DNA of 64,000 nt, taken from Alphaproteobacteria bacterium. Lineage in GTDB: Bacteria > Pseudomonadota > Alphaproteobacteria > Rhodobacterales > Rhodobacteraceae. Shown in pieces: positions 8,485-16,832 of this stretch. A program made the translations under genes and the position numbers. Location: NCBI GenBank assembly GCA_030433335.1, contig JAUILL010000010.1, positions 52,954 to 116,953 on the forward strand, in the 5' to 3' direction. Position 1 is the first letter of the stretch, and every line of letters starts with the position of its first letter. The notes beneath the pieces are model-generated. The model made no database searches and was not told the origin of the DNA. It saw only the letters and a program-made list of their open reading frames with translations.

Positions 8485-9687
8485 TTAGGCGTAAGCGGGG
8501 GTGAAGCCGCCGGGCTGTGCGCCCTCTTCGGACCAGAACGGGGACATCTGGCGCAGGCTGGCGATGATGCCCGGGACCACTTCGAGCACGCGGTCGATGT
8601 CGGCTTCGGTCGTCTCACTGCTGAGCGAGAACCGGATCGCGCCGTGGGCTGCGGTAAAGGGAATGTCCATCGCCCGCAGCACGTGGCTGGGTTCCAGAGA
8701 GCCCGAGGTGCAGGCCGACCCGGACGAGGCTGCAATCCCCGCTTGGTTCAGCTTCAGCAGGATCGCTTCGCCTTCGATATATTCAAACGCGATGGTCGAA
8801 GTGTTGGGCAGACGGTCCAGCGGATCACCGGTCACAAAGCAGTGGCCGACAGTCTCTAGCAGGCCCTTTTCCAGCTTGTCGCGCAGAGCGATCATGCGGG
8901 CGGTGTCTTCGGCCATCGAGCCTAGGGCCATCTCAGCTGCAACGCCCAAGCCGATGATTGCAGGCGCATTTTCGGTGCCCGCCCGACGACCGCGTTCCTG
9001 GTGGCCACCCCGCAGGAGCGGGCGGAACCGCGTTCCCTTGCGCAGGTAGAGCGCACCCAAGCCTTTGGGCCCGTGGAACTTGTGCGAGGACAGGGATAGC
9101 ATGTCGATGTCGGTGGTTTTCAGGTCAATCGGCAGCTTGCCCACAGCCTGAACCGCGTCCGTGTGGAACAGGGCGCCGACTTCGTGGGCCAGTTCCGCCA
9201 GACCGTCCACGGGGAACACCGTTCCAGTCTCGTTATTGGCCCACATAAAGCTGACCAGAGCGACCTTTTCCGACAGCGCCGCGCGATAGGCATCAATGTC
9301 CAGACGGCCCTGTTTGTCCACGGGGATGCGGTGGACGACCACGCCTTCGTGCTTTTCGAGCCAATCGCAGAGCGACAGGATCGCCGGGTGCTCGACCATC
9401 GAGGTGATGATCTCGTTCCGACCTTGCATCACCTGCAAAGCCGAGCGGATTGCGGTGTTGTTCGACTCCGTCCCGCCCGAGGTAAAGATGATCTCGTGGT
9501 CGAATTCCGCGCCGATCAGAGCCTGCAGGGATTTGCGAGCCTTGCGCAGAGCGCCGCCAACTTCCGCGCCAAAGGCGTGGATCGACGAGGCATTGCCGAA
9601 CTGCTCGGTGAAATAGGGCAGCATGGCGTCCACAACTTCGGGAAAGACGCGTGTGGTGGCGTTGTTGTCCAGATAGACAGGGGTCAT
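8485..9687 (-). CDS. nifS: NifS, cysteine desulfurase
   Basis: This PLP enzyme liberates sulfur from cysteine for the nitrogenase Fe-S clusters; the scaffold partner is NifU. At 400 residues it is full length. The PLP lysine is in [12 protein letters not shown] and the persulfide cysteine is in [16 protein letters not shown]. The N-terminus [14 protein letters not shown] is characteristic of the group I NifS/IscS class. It lies 13 bases after nifU and 10 bases before nifV. Confidence 0.97.
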   Translation of the reverse strand: MTPVYLDNNATTRVFPEVVDAMLPYFTEQFGNASSIHAFGAEVGGALRKARKSLQALIGAEFDHEIIFTSGGTESNNTAIRSALQVMQGRNEIITSMVEHPAILSLCDWLEKHEGVVVHRIPVDKQGRLDIDAYRAALSEKVALVSFMWANNETGTVFPVDGLAELAHEVGALFHTDAVQAVGKLPIDLKTTDIDMLSLSSHKFHGPKGLGALYLRKGTRFRPLLRGGHQERGRRAGTENAPAIIGLGVAAEMALGSMAEDTARMIALRDKLEKGLLETVGHCFVTGDPLDRLPNTSTIAFEYIEGEAILLKLNQAGIAASSGSACTSGSLEPSHVLRAMDIPFTAAHGAIRFSLSSETTEADIDRVLEVVPGIIASLRQMSPFWSEEGAQPGGFTPAYA

Positions 9688-9700
9688 CGCAGGCGTCTCC

Positions 9701-10726
9701 TCAGGTTTTCGCGACGGGCATCACGCGGACCATGCGGCCCAGAGCTTCGGTGATCTTCTTTTGCAGGCCGCCAAGGGTGTGGCTGGCCAGCTGGCAGCCC
9801 GAGCACGCACCGGAAAGGTGGACAAGCACGAGGCTGCCTTCCATATCGACCAGCTCCACATCGCCGCCATCGGCGTTAAAGACAGGGCGCATTTCCTCGA
9901 TAATCTTCGAGACAACGATCGCCTCTTTGGCAGGGCTGTATTTGGTCGGTGCTTCGGCGACCGCGACGGGTGCGGGGGCCGGAGCGGGTGCAGGCGCAGG
10001 CATTGCGATCTGGACCGGCGCAGGCGCGGCAGGGGCTGCTGCGGGCGCGGGCTTCAGGTCAGGGATGACAAAACCGGTGGCTTTCTTTTTCACGGGCTTC
10101 GGAGCCGCGCCAAAGACATAGGCCTCGTCCGCTGCGATCAGCCCTTCGGCAACCATGGCCTTGTTGGTGTCCGCCAGCAGCTCTTCCAGCGGTTCGCGGC
10201 AGGAGTTACAGCCGCCGCCCGCTTTGGTGTAAAATGTCACCATCTCCAGCGTGGTCAGCTTGTTGGTGCGGATGGCGCGTTCGATCATTCCCGCATCGAC
10301 GCCAAAGCATTTGCAGATCAGCGCGCCCTCTTCGTGGTCGTCATCCTCCAGCGTCTCGCCGGTATAGGCGGCGACGGCGGCGGTCAGTGCCTCTTGGCCC
10401 ATGACAGAGCAGTGCATCTTTTCGGGGGGCAGACCGTCAAGGAAATCGGCGATGTCCTGATTGGTCAGCTTGCGGGCTTCGTCGATGGATTTGCCAATGA
10501 TCAACTCGGTCAGTGCCGAGGACGACGCAATCGCCGAGCCGCATCCGAATGTCTGGAATTTGGCATCCTCGATGATGTTCGTCTCGGGGTTCACCTTCAG
10601 CATTAGCTTCAGCGCATCCCCGCACGACAGAGAGCCAACCTCGCCCACAGCGTTGGCGTCTGCCAGCGCGCCCGCATTGCGGGGGTTGAAGAAGTATTCT
10701 TTGACCTTGTCACTATATTCCCACAT
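9701..10726 (-). CDS. nifU: NifU, three-domain Fe-S cluster scaffold
   Basis: NifU assembles [2Fe-2S] and [4Fe-4S] clusters for nitrogenase using NifS sulfur. The 341 residues show all three classical modules: an IscU-like N-domain (Cys in [14 protein letters not shown] and MHCSVMG), a central permanent [2Fe-2S] domain (CKCFG then GGGCNSC), and a C-terminal Nfu domain ([12 protein letters not shown], a CX2C). Between the second and third domains is an unusually long Ala/Pro linker of about 45 residues, including near-perfect AP repeats. The start has the expected N-terminus [17 protein letters not shown]. Confidence 0.97.
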   Translation of the reverse strand: MWEYSDKVKEYFFNPRNAGALADANAVGEVGSLSCGDALKLMLKVNPETNIIEDAKFQTFGCGSAIASSSALTELIIGKSIDEARKLTNQDIADFLDGLPPEKMHCSVMGQEALTAAVAAYTGETLEDDDHEEGALICKCFGVDAGMIERAIRTNKLTTLEMVTFYTKAGGGCNSCREPLEELLADTNKAMVAEGLIAADEAYVFGAAPKPVKKKATGFVIPDLKPAPAAAPAAPAPVQIAMPAPAPAPAPAPVAVAEAPTKYSPAKEAIVVSKIIEEMRPVFNADGGDVELVDMEGSLVLVHLSGACSGCQLASHTLGGLQKKITEALGRMVRVMPVAKT

Positions 10727-10741
10727 CGGGCGCGGCTCCTC

Positions 10742-11062
10742 TTAGCAGAACGATTTGCCGCAGCCGCAAGAGCTGGAGGCGTTGGGGTTTTCGAACACGA
10801 AACCGGACCCTTCGAGGCCGGTGACAAAGTCGATGGTGGTGCCCGACAGATGGGCCTGGCTTTCGGGGTCGATCAGGATGGTGACTTCGCCCGCTTGGAC
10901 GATGGCGTCATCGGGCTGTTGCTCTAGTTCCAGAGCCATGCCGTATTTCAGGCCGGCGCAGCCGCCGCCTTGCACCATGACACGCAGACCGGCCACGGGC
11001 TGTCCTGCCCCATCAATGGCGGTCTTGATTGCGCTGCGGGCGGGTTCGGTAATCTCGATCAT
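10742..11062 (-). CDS. IscA/HesB-type Fe-S carrier (nif IscA)
   Basis: An A-type iron-sulfur carrier (106 residues from ATG 11062, with AGGAG seven bases upstream). The three conserved cysteines are in GGGCAGLKY and SSCGCGKSFC. Such proteins (often called nif-IscA or Orf6) precede nifU in many nif operons and carry Fe-S clusters between scaffold and target. It is the first gene of the nifU-S-V-cysE-W-modABC unit and lies about 40 bases from a sigma54 promoter. The track ORF begins in the promoter itself (MAPSLLD...), which is an artefact. Confidence 0.92.
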   Translation of the reverse strand: MIEITEPARSAIKTAIDGAGQPVAGLRVMVQGGGCAGLKYGMALELEQQPDDAIVQAGEVTILIDPESQAHLSGTTIDFVTGLEGSGFVFENPNASSSCGCGKSFC

Positions 11063-11102
11063 AGCACGCTCCTGTTGGATAAAAGGGATTTGCCATAGGT
11101 CC

Positions 11103-11119
11103 AGCAAGGAAGGGGCCAA
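11103..11119 (-). promoter_or_regulatory. sigma54 -24/-12 promoter of the iscA-nifUSV-cysE-nifW-modABC operon
   Basis: The minus strand reads TTGGCCCCTTCCTTGCT with GG-N10-GC spacing, identical to the nifE promoter. No perfect TGT-N10-ACA was found upstream. The nearest are half-sites (TTGTC twice in direct orientation) around 11160-11180. Confidence 0.9.
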
Positions 11120-11166
11120 GCGTCAGGGGCACGCAATTTCAACGGGTTAACCGGAAGCCGACAATT

Positions 11167-11184
11167 GCCATTGGCGACAATGGC
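11167..11184 (-). repeat. Hairpin upstream of the iscA-nifU promoter
   Basis: GCCATTG and CAATGGC form a perfect 7-bp stem with a 4-base loop, 42 bases past the stop of the TPR gene. No T-run follows. It may end or process the nifE-TPR transcript, or the embedded TTGTC may serve as a NifA half-site. Confidence 0.5.
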
Positions 11185-11225
11185 GGGTTTGTGACACTTC
11201 TTTTCGAAAGGGATGTTCGGGGGGA

Positions 11226-11675
11226 TCAGTCTTCGTCCGCCGCGTCCAGATGGGACAGCATCCACGCACCGCCAAAGCGGTCTTTGGGATCGAGCGTTGC
11301 AGCGTGGGTCAGGTAGGCCTCGGCCAAGGGACGATCCCCTAGGCGGGCGGCGCAATAGCCTAATGCGACCAGAGCCTGCATATAGAGGCCCGGCGCAAAT
11401 TCCATAGCCGAGAAATCGGCGTCCCCTGCCCTGACCTCGCGCCAGTCCGCTGCGATATTCAGACGGCGGGCGGCGTGGATCAGGACGTGGGCGGCTTGGT
11501 CCTGCGCAGAGGCGTAATCGTGGGTGTAAAAGTAGAACCGGTAAGCGGCGAGCCGCACGTCGGGGTCATCCGGTGCCTGCTCTAGGGCACGGGCAATGGC
11601 CGCCGCGCTTTCCAACGGGCGGGTGCGGGCCGCTTCGGCACCGCTGAGCAAGGTTTGGAAATCAGTCGGGGGCAA
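11226..11675 (-). CDS. TPR-like protein of the nif operon, function unknown
   Basis: The last gene of the nifE operon. About 149 residues, helical and Ala-rich, with tetratricopeptide-like helix pairs (AYRFYFYTHDYASAQDQAAHVLIH, then YMQALVALGYCAARLGDRPLAEAYLTHAATLDPKDRFGG). The frame is open further upstream through nifQ, but no ATG fits. I place the start at a TTG (11675) overlapping the nifQ end by 14 bases; this is inferred and uncertain. A TPR protein next to nifQ suggests a protein-interaction role in cofactor or Mo handling. I cannot assign a name. Confidence 0.65.
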   Translation of the reverse strand: MPPTDFQTLLSGAEAARTRPLESAAAIARALEQAPDDPDVRLAAYRFYFYTHDYASAQDQAAHVLIHAARRLNIAADWREVRAGDADFSAMEFAPGLYMQALVALGYCAARLGDRPLAEAYLTHAATLDPKDRFGGAWMLSHLDAADED

Positions 11676-12213
11676 AACAGTCGGCTCGTTCCGGACAATC
11701 GTCGCAGGTCGGCGACAGGCACAGGCTGAATGCCGCGTCCGAGCAGATCTGGCGGTAAAAGAACTTCTTCCAACGCATATTCGCGTGGTTCGCCGCAGCA
11801 AGGCCCGGCAGATGGCGTCGGATCATCGCGCTCAGGTAGGCACGGTTCGGCAGGCCCAGATCCTCCCACAGGTGGCGGGTCTCCATGGCGCGGCGCGAGA
11901 TGATGGCCGACAGCCAGCGCGCCTCGGGCGTGCCCGCTTCGGATTTCCACAAGATCAGCGTCGCAATGGCCTGCTGGTCCGAGGGGCGGTCTGGCGCGGG
12001 CAAATGCAAATCCGGCAACAAGGCATTGGGCAACCACTTGTCCCGCAGTTCGGTCAGGTCAGCCCCCGACAGGCCAAGCCGGTCGGTCAAAGGGCCCTGC
12101 CCCGCCGCCCGCTCGGCCATGGCGTGCTCGAGGATATACATGATGTCCGCGCCAAACAGCGCACTTCCGGCCAAAGCCGGAGGCGCGACGGGCTGATCAG
12201 TCGACGGCCGCAT
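11662..12213 (-). CDS. nifQ: NifQ, molybdenum donor for FeMo-cofactor synthesis
   Basis: NifQ carries a Mo-Fe-S cluster and delivers molybdenum to the NifEN/NifH cofactor machinery. The protein is about 183 residues from the ATG at 12213, which overlaps the fdxB end by 17 bases; the upstream Met in the track lies deeper inside fdxB and is less likely. The diagnostic C-terminal cysteine motif C-X4-C-X2-C-X5-C is seen as CLSPTCDDCPERADC, and the preceding helix NHANMRWKKFFYRQICS is typical. The linkage with modABC in the same island is functionally coherent. Confidence 0.92.
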   Translation of the reverse strand: MRPSTDQPVAPPALAGSALFGADIMYILEHAMAERAAGQGPLTDRLGLSGADLTELRDKWLPNALLPDLHLPAPDRPSDQQAIATLILWKSEAGTPEARWLSAIISRRAMETRHLWEDLGLPNRAYLSAMIRRHLPGLAAANHANMRWKKFFYRQICSDAAFSLCLSPTCDDCPERADCFAPD

Positions 12214-12502
12214 GGGTCTGACAATCCGAGGGGCAGACACGGGCGCAAGCGCCGCAGCCAATGCAGTTCTCGGGGTGGATCATGGACATGACGCTCTTGA
12301 TGATCTCGTCCTCGACATCGTCGTATTCGTCGGTGCCGGGGCGGACCATTTCTCCGTCCTCGGTCAGACCGTGCAGAGTCATCACATCGCGGCCGCAGAC
12401 CTTGAAACAACGGCCACAACCGATGCACTTCTCGGGGTCAATGTTGGTCAGGAACTCGGGGACGTATTCGGCCCCGCCACGGGTATAGGCAACCATTGGC
12501 AT
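12197..12502 (-). CDS. fdxB: FdxB, nif-specific ferredoxin III (2[4Fe-4S])
   Basis: A 101-residue ferredoxin with two 4Fe-4S motifs: CIGCGRCFKVC (about residues 26-36) and CIGCGACARVC (about 80-90), each followed by one further Cys-containing turn (CGRD, CPSDC). The insertion between the clusters rich in Asp and Glu (DEYDDVEDE) is typical of ferredoxin III of diazotrophs. It probably donates electrons to cofactor synthesis or nitrogenase. It lies four bases after the DUF683 gene and overlaps nifQ. Confidence 0.94.
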   Translation of the reverse strand: MPMVAYTRGGAEYVPEFLTNIDPEKCIGCGRCFKVCGRDVMTLHGLTEDGEMVRPGTDEYDDVEDEIIKSVMSMIHPENCIGCGACARVCPSDCQTHAAVD

Positions 12503-12506
12503 CGGA

Positions 12507-12716
12507 TCAGGCCTCCGCTGCGGCTTTCTTGGCCGCCTTGAGGGCGCGGCGCGCCTCGGTCAGTTCTTTGAACACCGCGAAAGTGTGCTCGGCCACTTCA
12601 GGGATTTTCTCCCAATCGGTGGGCAGCTCTTCCGACAGGTCATGCAGGGCCATCTTGGCTTCGGTCGAGCGCATGGACAGCTTTTTGACCTTGGTTTGTA
12701 ACTCTTCGACGCTCAT
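12507..12716 (-). CDS. Nif-associated small protein, DUF683 (CCE_0567 family)
   Basis: A 69-residue, two-helix protein rich in Lys and Glu (VEELQTKVKKLSMRSTEAKMALHDLSEELP, then TFAVFKELTEARRALKAAKKAAAEA). The family is found almost only in nif clusters between the nifX-associated protein and fdxB; its role is not established. It is predicted to be an antiparallel helical hairpin. RBS AAGGA precedes the ATG, which itself overlaps the stop of a 48-codon ORF (ATGA). Confidence 0.9.
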   Translation of the reverse strand: MSVEELQTKVKKLSMRSTEAKMALHDLSEELPTDWEKIPEVAEHTFAVFKELTEARRALKAAKKAAAEA

Positions 12717-12859
12717 GACAGCTTCCTTTTAACGGGTTTCTGAGGGGCCGAGCGCAGCCAGCGGGACATGGGTGTCCGCCCTGCAGAGGGCTTGAGCACC
12801 AAGGGGGGCCGCGGCGCGCGGGGCGTTTTGGGGGTGGGCAGAGGCGAAATCTGGATCAT
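12713..12859 (-). CDS. Candidate 48-residue Pro/Arg/Lys-rich protein
   Basis: This ORF is not in the supplied track. The ATG at 12859 follows the DUF269 TAA after three bases, and its TGA overlaps the DUF683 ATG as ATGA, so it exactly fills the 146-base gap in an otherwise tight operon. The translation begins MIQISPLPTPKTPRAPRPP and ends KPVKRKLS, strongly basic and proline-rich. No clear Shine-Dalgarno precedes it, and I recognise no family. It could be a real coupled small protein or a chance ORF in a GC-rich spacer. Confidence 0.4.
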   Translation of the reverse strand: MIQISPLPTPKTPRAPRPPLVLKPSAGRTPMSRWLRSAPQKPVKRKLS

Positions 12860-12862
12860 GAC

Positions 12863-13336
12863 TTAACCCCGCGCCGCTTCTGGATATTTGTCGATGGTGT
12901 CGACCGCGCTGGTCACCATCTTGTCACCCGCCTCGGCCAGTTTGGCCCAGGTTTCAAAGCCGAAACGGTGGATGTCGCGCAGATGTTTGGACACCACCAC
13001 CAGCTTGCCTGCGATCAGGACGATCCGGCCAAAACCCTCGTGGCTCATCTTCTGCATCTGGCTCGCCATGCAGCCGCTGCGCTTTTCGATCAAGAGGCCG
13101 ACGGCGTCATAGAACTTGCCCACGCGCCACATCACATCGGGATCGGGGTCGCCAATGATCGGGATTTCGCGGCGCTCGTCTTTGGTCAGGATGAACTCTG
13201 CCATGATGTCGGCGTCGGTCTTGTCATCCCACTGGCCATAACTGTCCTCGGCGCGGATCACAGCCGCGAGTTGCTTGAGGAAGTCGCTGTCGACCATCTC
13301 GCCCCCGCGGGGCGTATCGAGTGTCTCTGCAGTCAT
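12863..13336 (-). CDS. NifX-associated nitrogen fixation protein (DUF269)
   Basis: A 157-residue member of the DUF269 family that consistently follows nifX in proteobacterial nif operons; its exact job is unknown, though it is thought to assist FeMo-cofactor assembly. Characteristic segments are LKQLAAVIRAEDSYGQWDDKTD, PIIGDPDPDVMWRVGKFYDAVG and FGRIVLIAGKLVVVSKHLRDIHRFGF. The start overlaps the nifX stop by one base (TAATG). Confidence 0.93.
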   Translation of the reverse strand: MTAETLDTPRGGEMVDSDFLKQLAAVIRAEDSYGQWDDKTDADIMAEFILTKDERREIPIIGDPDPDVMWRVGKFYDAVGLLIEKRSGCMASQMQKMSHEGFGRIVLIAGKLVVVSKHLRDIHRFGFETWAKLAEAGDKMVTSAVDTIDKYPEAARG

Positions 13337-13818
13337 TATACCGTTTCCTCTTCTTCGAAATCTTCCATGAAATCAGGCTTCTGGTAGGTGCCCAGGATCT
13401 TCCGCAAGAAGGGCGGCGGGGTGCCGTTCAGCATCTCCTGCACCTGAGCCAGCACGTCGGTGATCGGCTCTGCATCCTTGCGTTTGATCGGGTGGATGCC
13501 TGCCTTGACGACCTTGGCCGCCGAGGGCCCGCCAATCGCCAGAGCAAAAAGCAGCGCGCAGCCTTCGAGCGCTTCGACCTTGGGGGTGATCTTGTCATCC
13601 TGATCGTCGTGCTTGCCCTTCTGGGCCGTGACGTTCCCGAATTCATGGACGGACAGAAACCGCGATCCGGTCTTCCAGACCTCGAAGACCGCGAATTTCT
13701 TGGCCGACCCGAAATGGGCGTTCAGGTTTTCCATATCATTCGTGGCGATGGCCACACGCAGCGGCGTCTCGCCGGGTGCGGGACCATCGGTATCAACAAG
13801 ACGCAACGTGCGGGACAT
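13336..13818 (-). CDS. nifX: NifX, FeMo-cofactor carrier
   Basis: NifX binds NifB-co and the VK-cluster and shuttles them during FeMo-cofactor synthesis. The protein is 160 residues from the ATG at 13818, inside the 3' end of nifN (26-base overlap). The dinitrogenase-iron-molybdenum cofactor domain shows LRVAIATNDMENLNAHFGSAKKFAVFEV and LFALAIGGPSAAKVVKAGIHP. The Asp/Glu-rich C-terminus (DFMEDFEEEETV) is variable in the family. The track ORF extends about 70 codons into nifN in another frame and is rejected. Confidence 0.94.
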   Translation of the reverse strand: MSRTLRLVDTDGPAPGETPLRVAIATNDMENLNAHFGSAKKFAVFEVWKTGSRFLSVHEFGNVTAQKGKHDDQDDKITPKVEALEGCALLFALAIGGPSAAKVVKAGIHPIKRKDAEPITDVLAQVQEMLNGTPPPFLRKILGTYQKPDFMEDFEEEETV

Positions 13819-15178
13819 GTTCGAACTCCTCTGCGATGGGGGCGGCGCCGAATTCCTCTGGACGCGCGCGATGATGGATGGATTGGACGGTGTTCGCGAT
13901 TTCGTAGAGAAATGCGCGGCTGCCGCGATAGCCGACGCGGCAGGCATCCTGCGCGCCGATACGGTCGAAAACAGGGAAGCCGACGCGGACCAAGGGCACA
14001 TGCAGGCGATGCTCTGCGTGGCGGCCATGGGAGTGGGTCAGCAGAATTTGCGCGCCGTTCTCTTTGGCGCTGCGCTCAAAATCCCCCAGATCGCCAAGGA
14101 TCACCTCGTCCGCAGCGACCCGTTCGATCACGGGGGAATGCTGGGTGGTGGTGACGGCGGTGACAATCTCTGCCCCCATAGAGGTCAGAGCATTTGACAG
14201 AGAAAACAGCAGATCGGGATCGGCCCCGATGGCCACCTTCAGCCCGCCGGTGTGGAAGTGGGCGTCCAGCGCGGCGTCGATCAGGCGCGAGCGATCCCGT
14301 TTGATCGAGGGCGGCGGGTCTTGCATCCCCGACAGCCCCATCAGCGTGCGGACAAAGGCATCGACCGGCTTCAGGCCCGTGACCGATTGGAACACGCGAT
14401 AGGGCACCATGGCGCGATCCTCGATCAGCTTGGCCGCTTTGCGCATCTGCTCGCCAATGGCGAGGGTAAAGGCGCTGCGGGCCACGTCAGGAATCCGCGC
14501 GACAGGCGTGCCCCCCTGCGAGGTGCCGGACCAATCATCGCTGACATGCCCGTCCAGCGAAGTCGAGATGTCGGGCAGCACCAGCGGCTCTAGGCCAAAG
14601 GCGCGGACCATGCGGACCAGTTCCTCGATCTCGGCGGGGGTCAGGTGGCTGCCGCACAGCAAGGTCACTTGCCGCAATTCGGGGTCGCGCTCAGTCGAGG
14701 GCGGAACCATGGCGTCGATAATCGCCTCGACCGCTTTGGCCCATCCGTCCTGCAATCCCCCGTCGAAATCAGGGGTCGAGGCATAGACGATCTGCGTATC
14801 GGCAAAATCGGTTCGGCGGCTGACGATCTCTTTCAGCTCGCCCGGCACATCCTCGCCGCGGGTTTCCGTCAGGGCGGTCGAAGCAATACCTATGAACGCG
14901 GGGTTCGACTTTTTCCGCAGGTTTTCAATGGCCTCTTCGATCTGATCCGCGCCGCCAAGGATGGTCGAAACCTCGTTCATGGCGGTGGTCTGCAGGGGCA
15001 CGGCCTCTTTGAAGTGACGGACCAGATGCACCATGGCAAAGGCGGTGCAGCCTTGGGAGCCGTGGAACAGGGGCACGGACCGCTCGATGCCCAGATAAGC
15101 TAGCGCTGCGCCCAAAGGGGCCGAGCTTTTCAGCGGGTTGGTGGACAGGGCGCGTTTGGGGTGAACCAGTTTGGCCAT
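13793..15178 (-). CDS. nifN: NifN, FeMo-cofactor scaffold beta subunit
   Basis: NifN pairs with NifE in the scaffold where NifB-co becomes FeMo-cofactor. 461 residues from ATG 15178, one base after the nifE stop codon. The N-terminus PLKSSAPLGAALAYLGIERSVPLFHGSQGCTAF carries the conserved Cys of the NifK-like fold, and VRHFKEAVPLQTTAMNE and STALTETRGEDVPGELKE are typical of NifN. The NifK-like N-terminal extension is absent, as expected. The extra 40 N-terminal codons in the track belong to the nifE 3' region. Confidence 0.96.
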   Translation of the reverse strand: MAKLVHPKRALSTNPLKSSAPLGAALAYLGIERSVPLFHGSQGCTAFAMVHLVRHFKEAVPLQTTAMNEVSTILGGADQIEEAIENLRKKSNPAFIGIASTALTETRGEDVPGELKEIVSRRTDFADTQIVYASTPDFDGGLQDGWAKAVEAIIDAMVPPSTERDPELRQVTLLCGSHLTPAEIEELVRMVRAFGLEPLVLPDISTSLDGHVSDDWSGTSQGGTPVARIPDVARSAFTLAIGEQMRKAAKLIEDRAMVPYRVFQSVTGLKPVDAFVRTLMGLSGMQDPPPSIKRDRSRLIDAALDAHFHTGGLKVAIGADPDLLFSLSNALTSMGAEIVTAVTTTQHSPVIERVAADEVILGDLGDFERSAKENGAQILLTHSHGRHAEHRLHVPLVRVGFPVFDRIGAQDACRVGYRGSRAFLYEIANTVQSIHHRARPEEFGAAPIAEEFEHVPHVASC

Positions 15179-15179
15179 C

Positions 15180-16739
15180 TCAGCAATCCTCGAAATCGGT
15201 GGCAGAGGAGACGAAGGCGGTGACCGGCGCGGGCGCGCTGGACGCAGGCGGCATGGGCGGCACGAGGCTAACCGGACGCCCGACGCCCGCAGGCACACCC
15301 GTGACGGGGCAACTGCCGGTGATCGCGGGCAAAACGCGGGTCTCGGTCAGGGGTGTCTCCCACGGCGCAGGCTCGCGCAGCTCTGACCACATGGGGTTGT
15401 TCACGGCGCGGTCGATGGCGCGGACCATATCCACCATGCCCATGTAACCGGCGTAGGCTTCATGCTTTTCCTGGTTTACGTCGACCCAAGGCATCTTGGC
15501 CTTCAGCGCCACGAACTGGCTGCGACCGCCGGACATCAGTACATCCGCGCCTGCGTCCTTGAGCATCCGGTACATGTCCTTGGGCGCCATGTTCTCGAAC
15601 ATGTGCTTGTCGTCGCCCATGATCTTGACCACGCGGCCTTTGTCATCGTCGGTGGCCTTGCGGACCGAGGTGCCGATGACCTCCATCCCCAATTCCTGAA
15701 GGGCCGAAACGACGGACCAAGACTTGTGCCCGCCGGTATAAAGCAGCACGCGCTTGCCAGCGACGCGGGGGCGGTAGGCGTCCAGCTGTTTCCAGACGCG
15801 GGTTTCCTCTTCGGCGATAACCTGTTCGCAGCGGTCCAAGAGATCCGCTTCGGCCCCCTGCTCTACCAACATGGCGCACATAGTCCGCAACGCCTGCGAG
15901 GTGTCAGATATGCCGTAGAACGAGCCCTCGAAATAGGGAATGCCGTAGCGCTCGTCCAATTTGCGGGCCAAGTTGATCAGCGCTTTGGAGCAGACAAGCA
16001 TGGTGACTTTGGCGCGGTGGGCCATCGCAACCTGACGGTAGCGCGCATCACCGGTGATCGAACCCAGCACGCGGATACCAAGCTTGTCGAACAGGGGTTT
16101 GACCTGCCACAGCTCGCCGGACAAGTTGTAGTCGCCAATGATGTTGACGTCATAGGGCGTGCATTCCTCGGGCTCGATGGAGCCTATTACACCGTCCAGC
16201 AGTGCCTCGCCGGCCAGTTTGTTGCCAAGGTTTTTGGACCCCACATAGCCGGGCGCGTTCACGGGCACGCAAGGGGTGCCGAATTTCTGGGTGGCCGCTT
16301 TGCAGACAGCGTTGATGTCGTCGCCGATCAAGGAGGGGACGCAGGTCGAGTAAACAAAGACGGCAGGGGGATTGTGGGCCTCGATCACCTCTTTGATCGC
16401 GCGGAAAAGCTTCTTCTCGCCGTAGCCCATGACGATGTCGAGTTCGCTCAGGTCGGTGGTAAAGCCGGTGCGATAGAGTTCGGAGCCAGAGGACGCAGCG
16501 CCGCGGTTGTCCCAGCCGTTGCCCTCGCAGGCCAAGGGCGCGTGGACCAGATGTGCGACGTCGACGATGGGCTGGAGCGCGATCTTCGCCCCGTCAAAGG
16601 CACAGCCCCCTGCGGCGGCGCCGGGGGTCAGGGGTTTCGCGCAGCCCTTTTTGCGCTGGCGTTCCGACTTTTCAGCGTTGGTCCCGCAGCCGGGTTCGTT
16701 GAAGACATCCTGTATTTTACTTTTCAGTGCATCACTCAT
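15180..16739 (-). CDS. nifE: NifE, FeMo-cofactor scaffold alpha subunit
   Basis: NifE is the NifD-like half of the NifEN scaffold (519 residues). It shows GCAKPLTPGAAAGGCAFDGAKIALQPI with the cluster-binding cysteines, HAPLACEGNGWDNRG, VFVYSTCVPSLIGDD and HKSWSVVSALQELGMEVIGTSV. A C-terminal tail of about 45 residues rich in Pro, Val and Ser (after ITGSCPVTGVPAG) is longer than in many NifE proteins. It is the first gene of the nifENX-DUF269-DUF683-fdxB-nifQ operon, with its own sigma54 promoter and NifA site upstream. Confidence 0.97.
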   Translation of the reverse strand: MSDALKSKIQDVFNEPGCGTNAEKSERQRKKGCAKPLTPGAAAGGCAFDGAKIALQPIVDVAHLVHAPLACEGNGWDNRGAASSGSELYRTGFTTDLSELDIVMGYGEKKLFRAIKEVIEAHNPPAVFVYSTCVPSLIGDDINAVCKAATQKFGTPCVPVNAPGYVGSKNLGNKLAGEALLDGVIGSIEPEECTPYDVNIIGDYNLSGELWQVKPLFDKLGIRVLGSITGDARYRQVAMAHRAKVTMLVCSKALINLARKLDERYGIPYFEGSFYGISDTSQALRTMCAMLVEQGAEADLLDRCEQVIAEEETRVWKQLDAYRPRVAGKRVLLYTGGHKSWSVVSALQELGMEVIGTSVRKATDDDKGRVVKIMGDDKHMFENMAPKDMYRMLKDAGADVLMSGGRSQFVALKAKMPWVDVNQEKHEAYAGYMGMVDMVRAIDRAVNNPMWSELREPAPWETPLTETRVLPAITGSCPVTGVPAGVGRPVSLVPPMPPASSAPAPVTAFVSSATDFEDC

Positions 16740-16770
16740 GTCGCGTCCCCTTCCTGTTCACCAAGGGTCC

Positions 16771-16787
16771 AGCAAGGAAGGGGCCAA
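16771..16787 (-). promoter_or_regulatory. sigma54 -24/-12 promoter of nifE
   Basis: The minus strand reads TTGGCCCCTTCCTTGCT, GG-N10-GC, identical in all 17 bases to the iscA-nifU promoter. It starts about 30 bases before the nifE ATG, with a NifA site about 52 bases upstream. Confidence 0.92.
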
Positions 16788-16832
16788 GTAGCAAAGACAC
16801 GCGATATCATAGGGTTGCTCTTCTGCCCCATG

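Noticed and set aside
9960-10050. Repeats GCGGGTGCAGGCGC in nifU, possible tandem repeat element
   Set aside because: It encodes the Ala/Pro linker of NifU in frame; codon-level repetition explains it.
11063-11119. N-terminal extension MAPSLLDLW... of the IscA-type ORF (similar MAPSLL starts occur at 24756 and 24895)
   Set aside because: These codons are the sigma54 promoter sequence read as protein; the real starts have Shine-Dalgarno sites further down.
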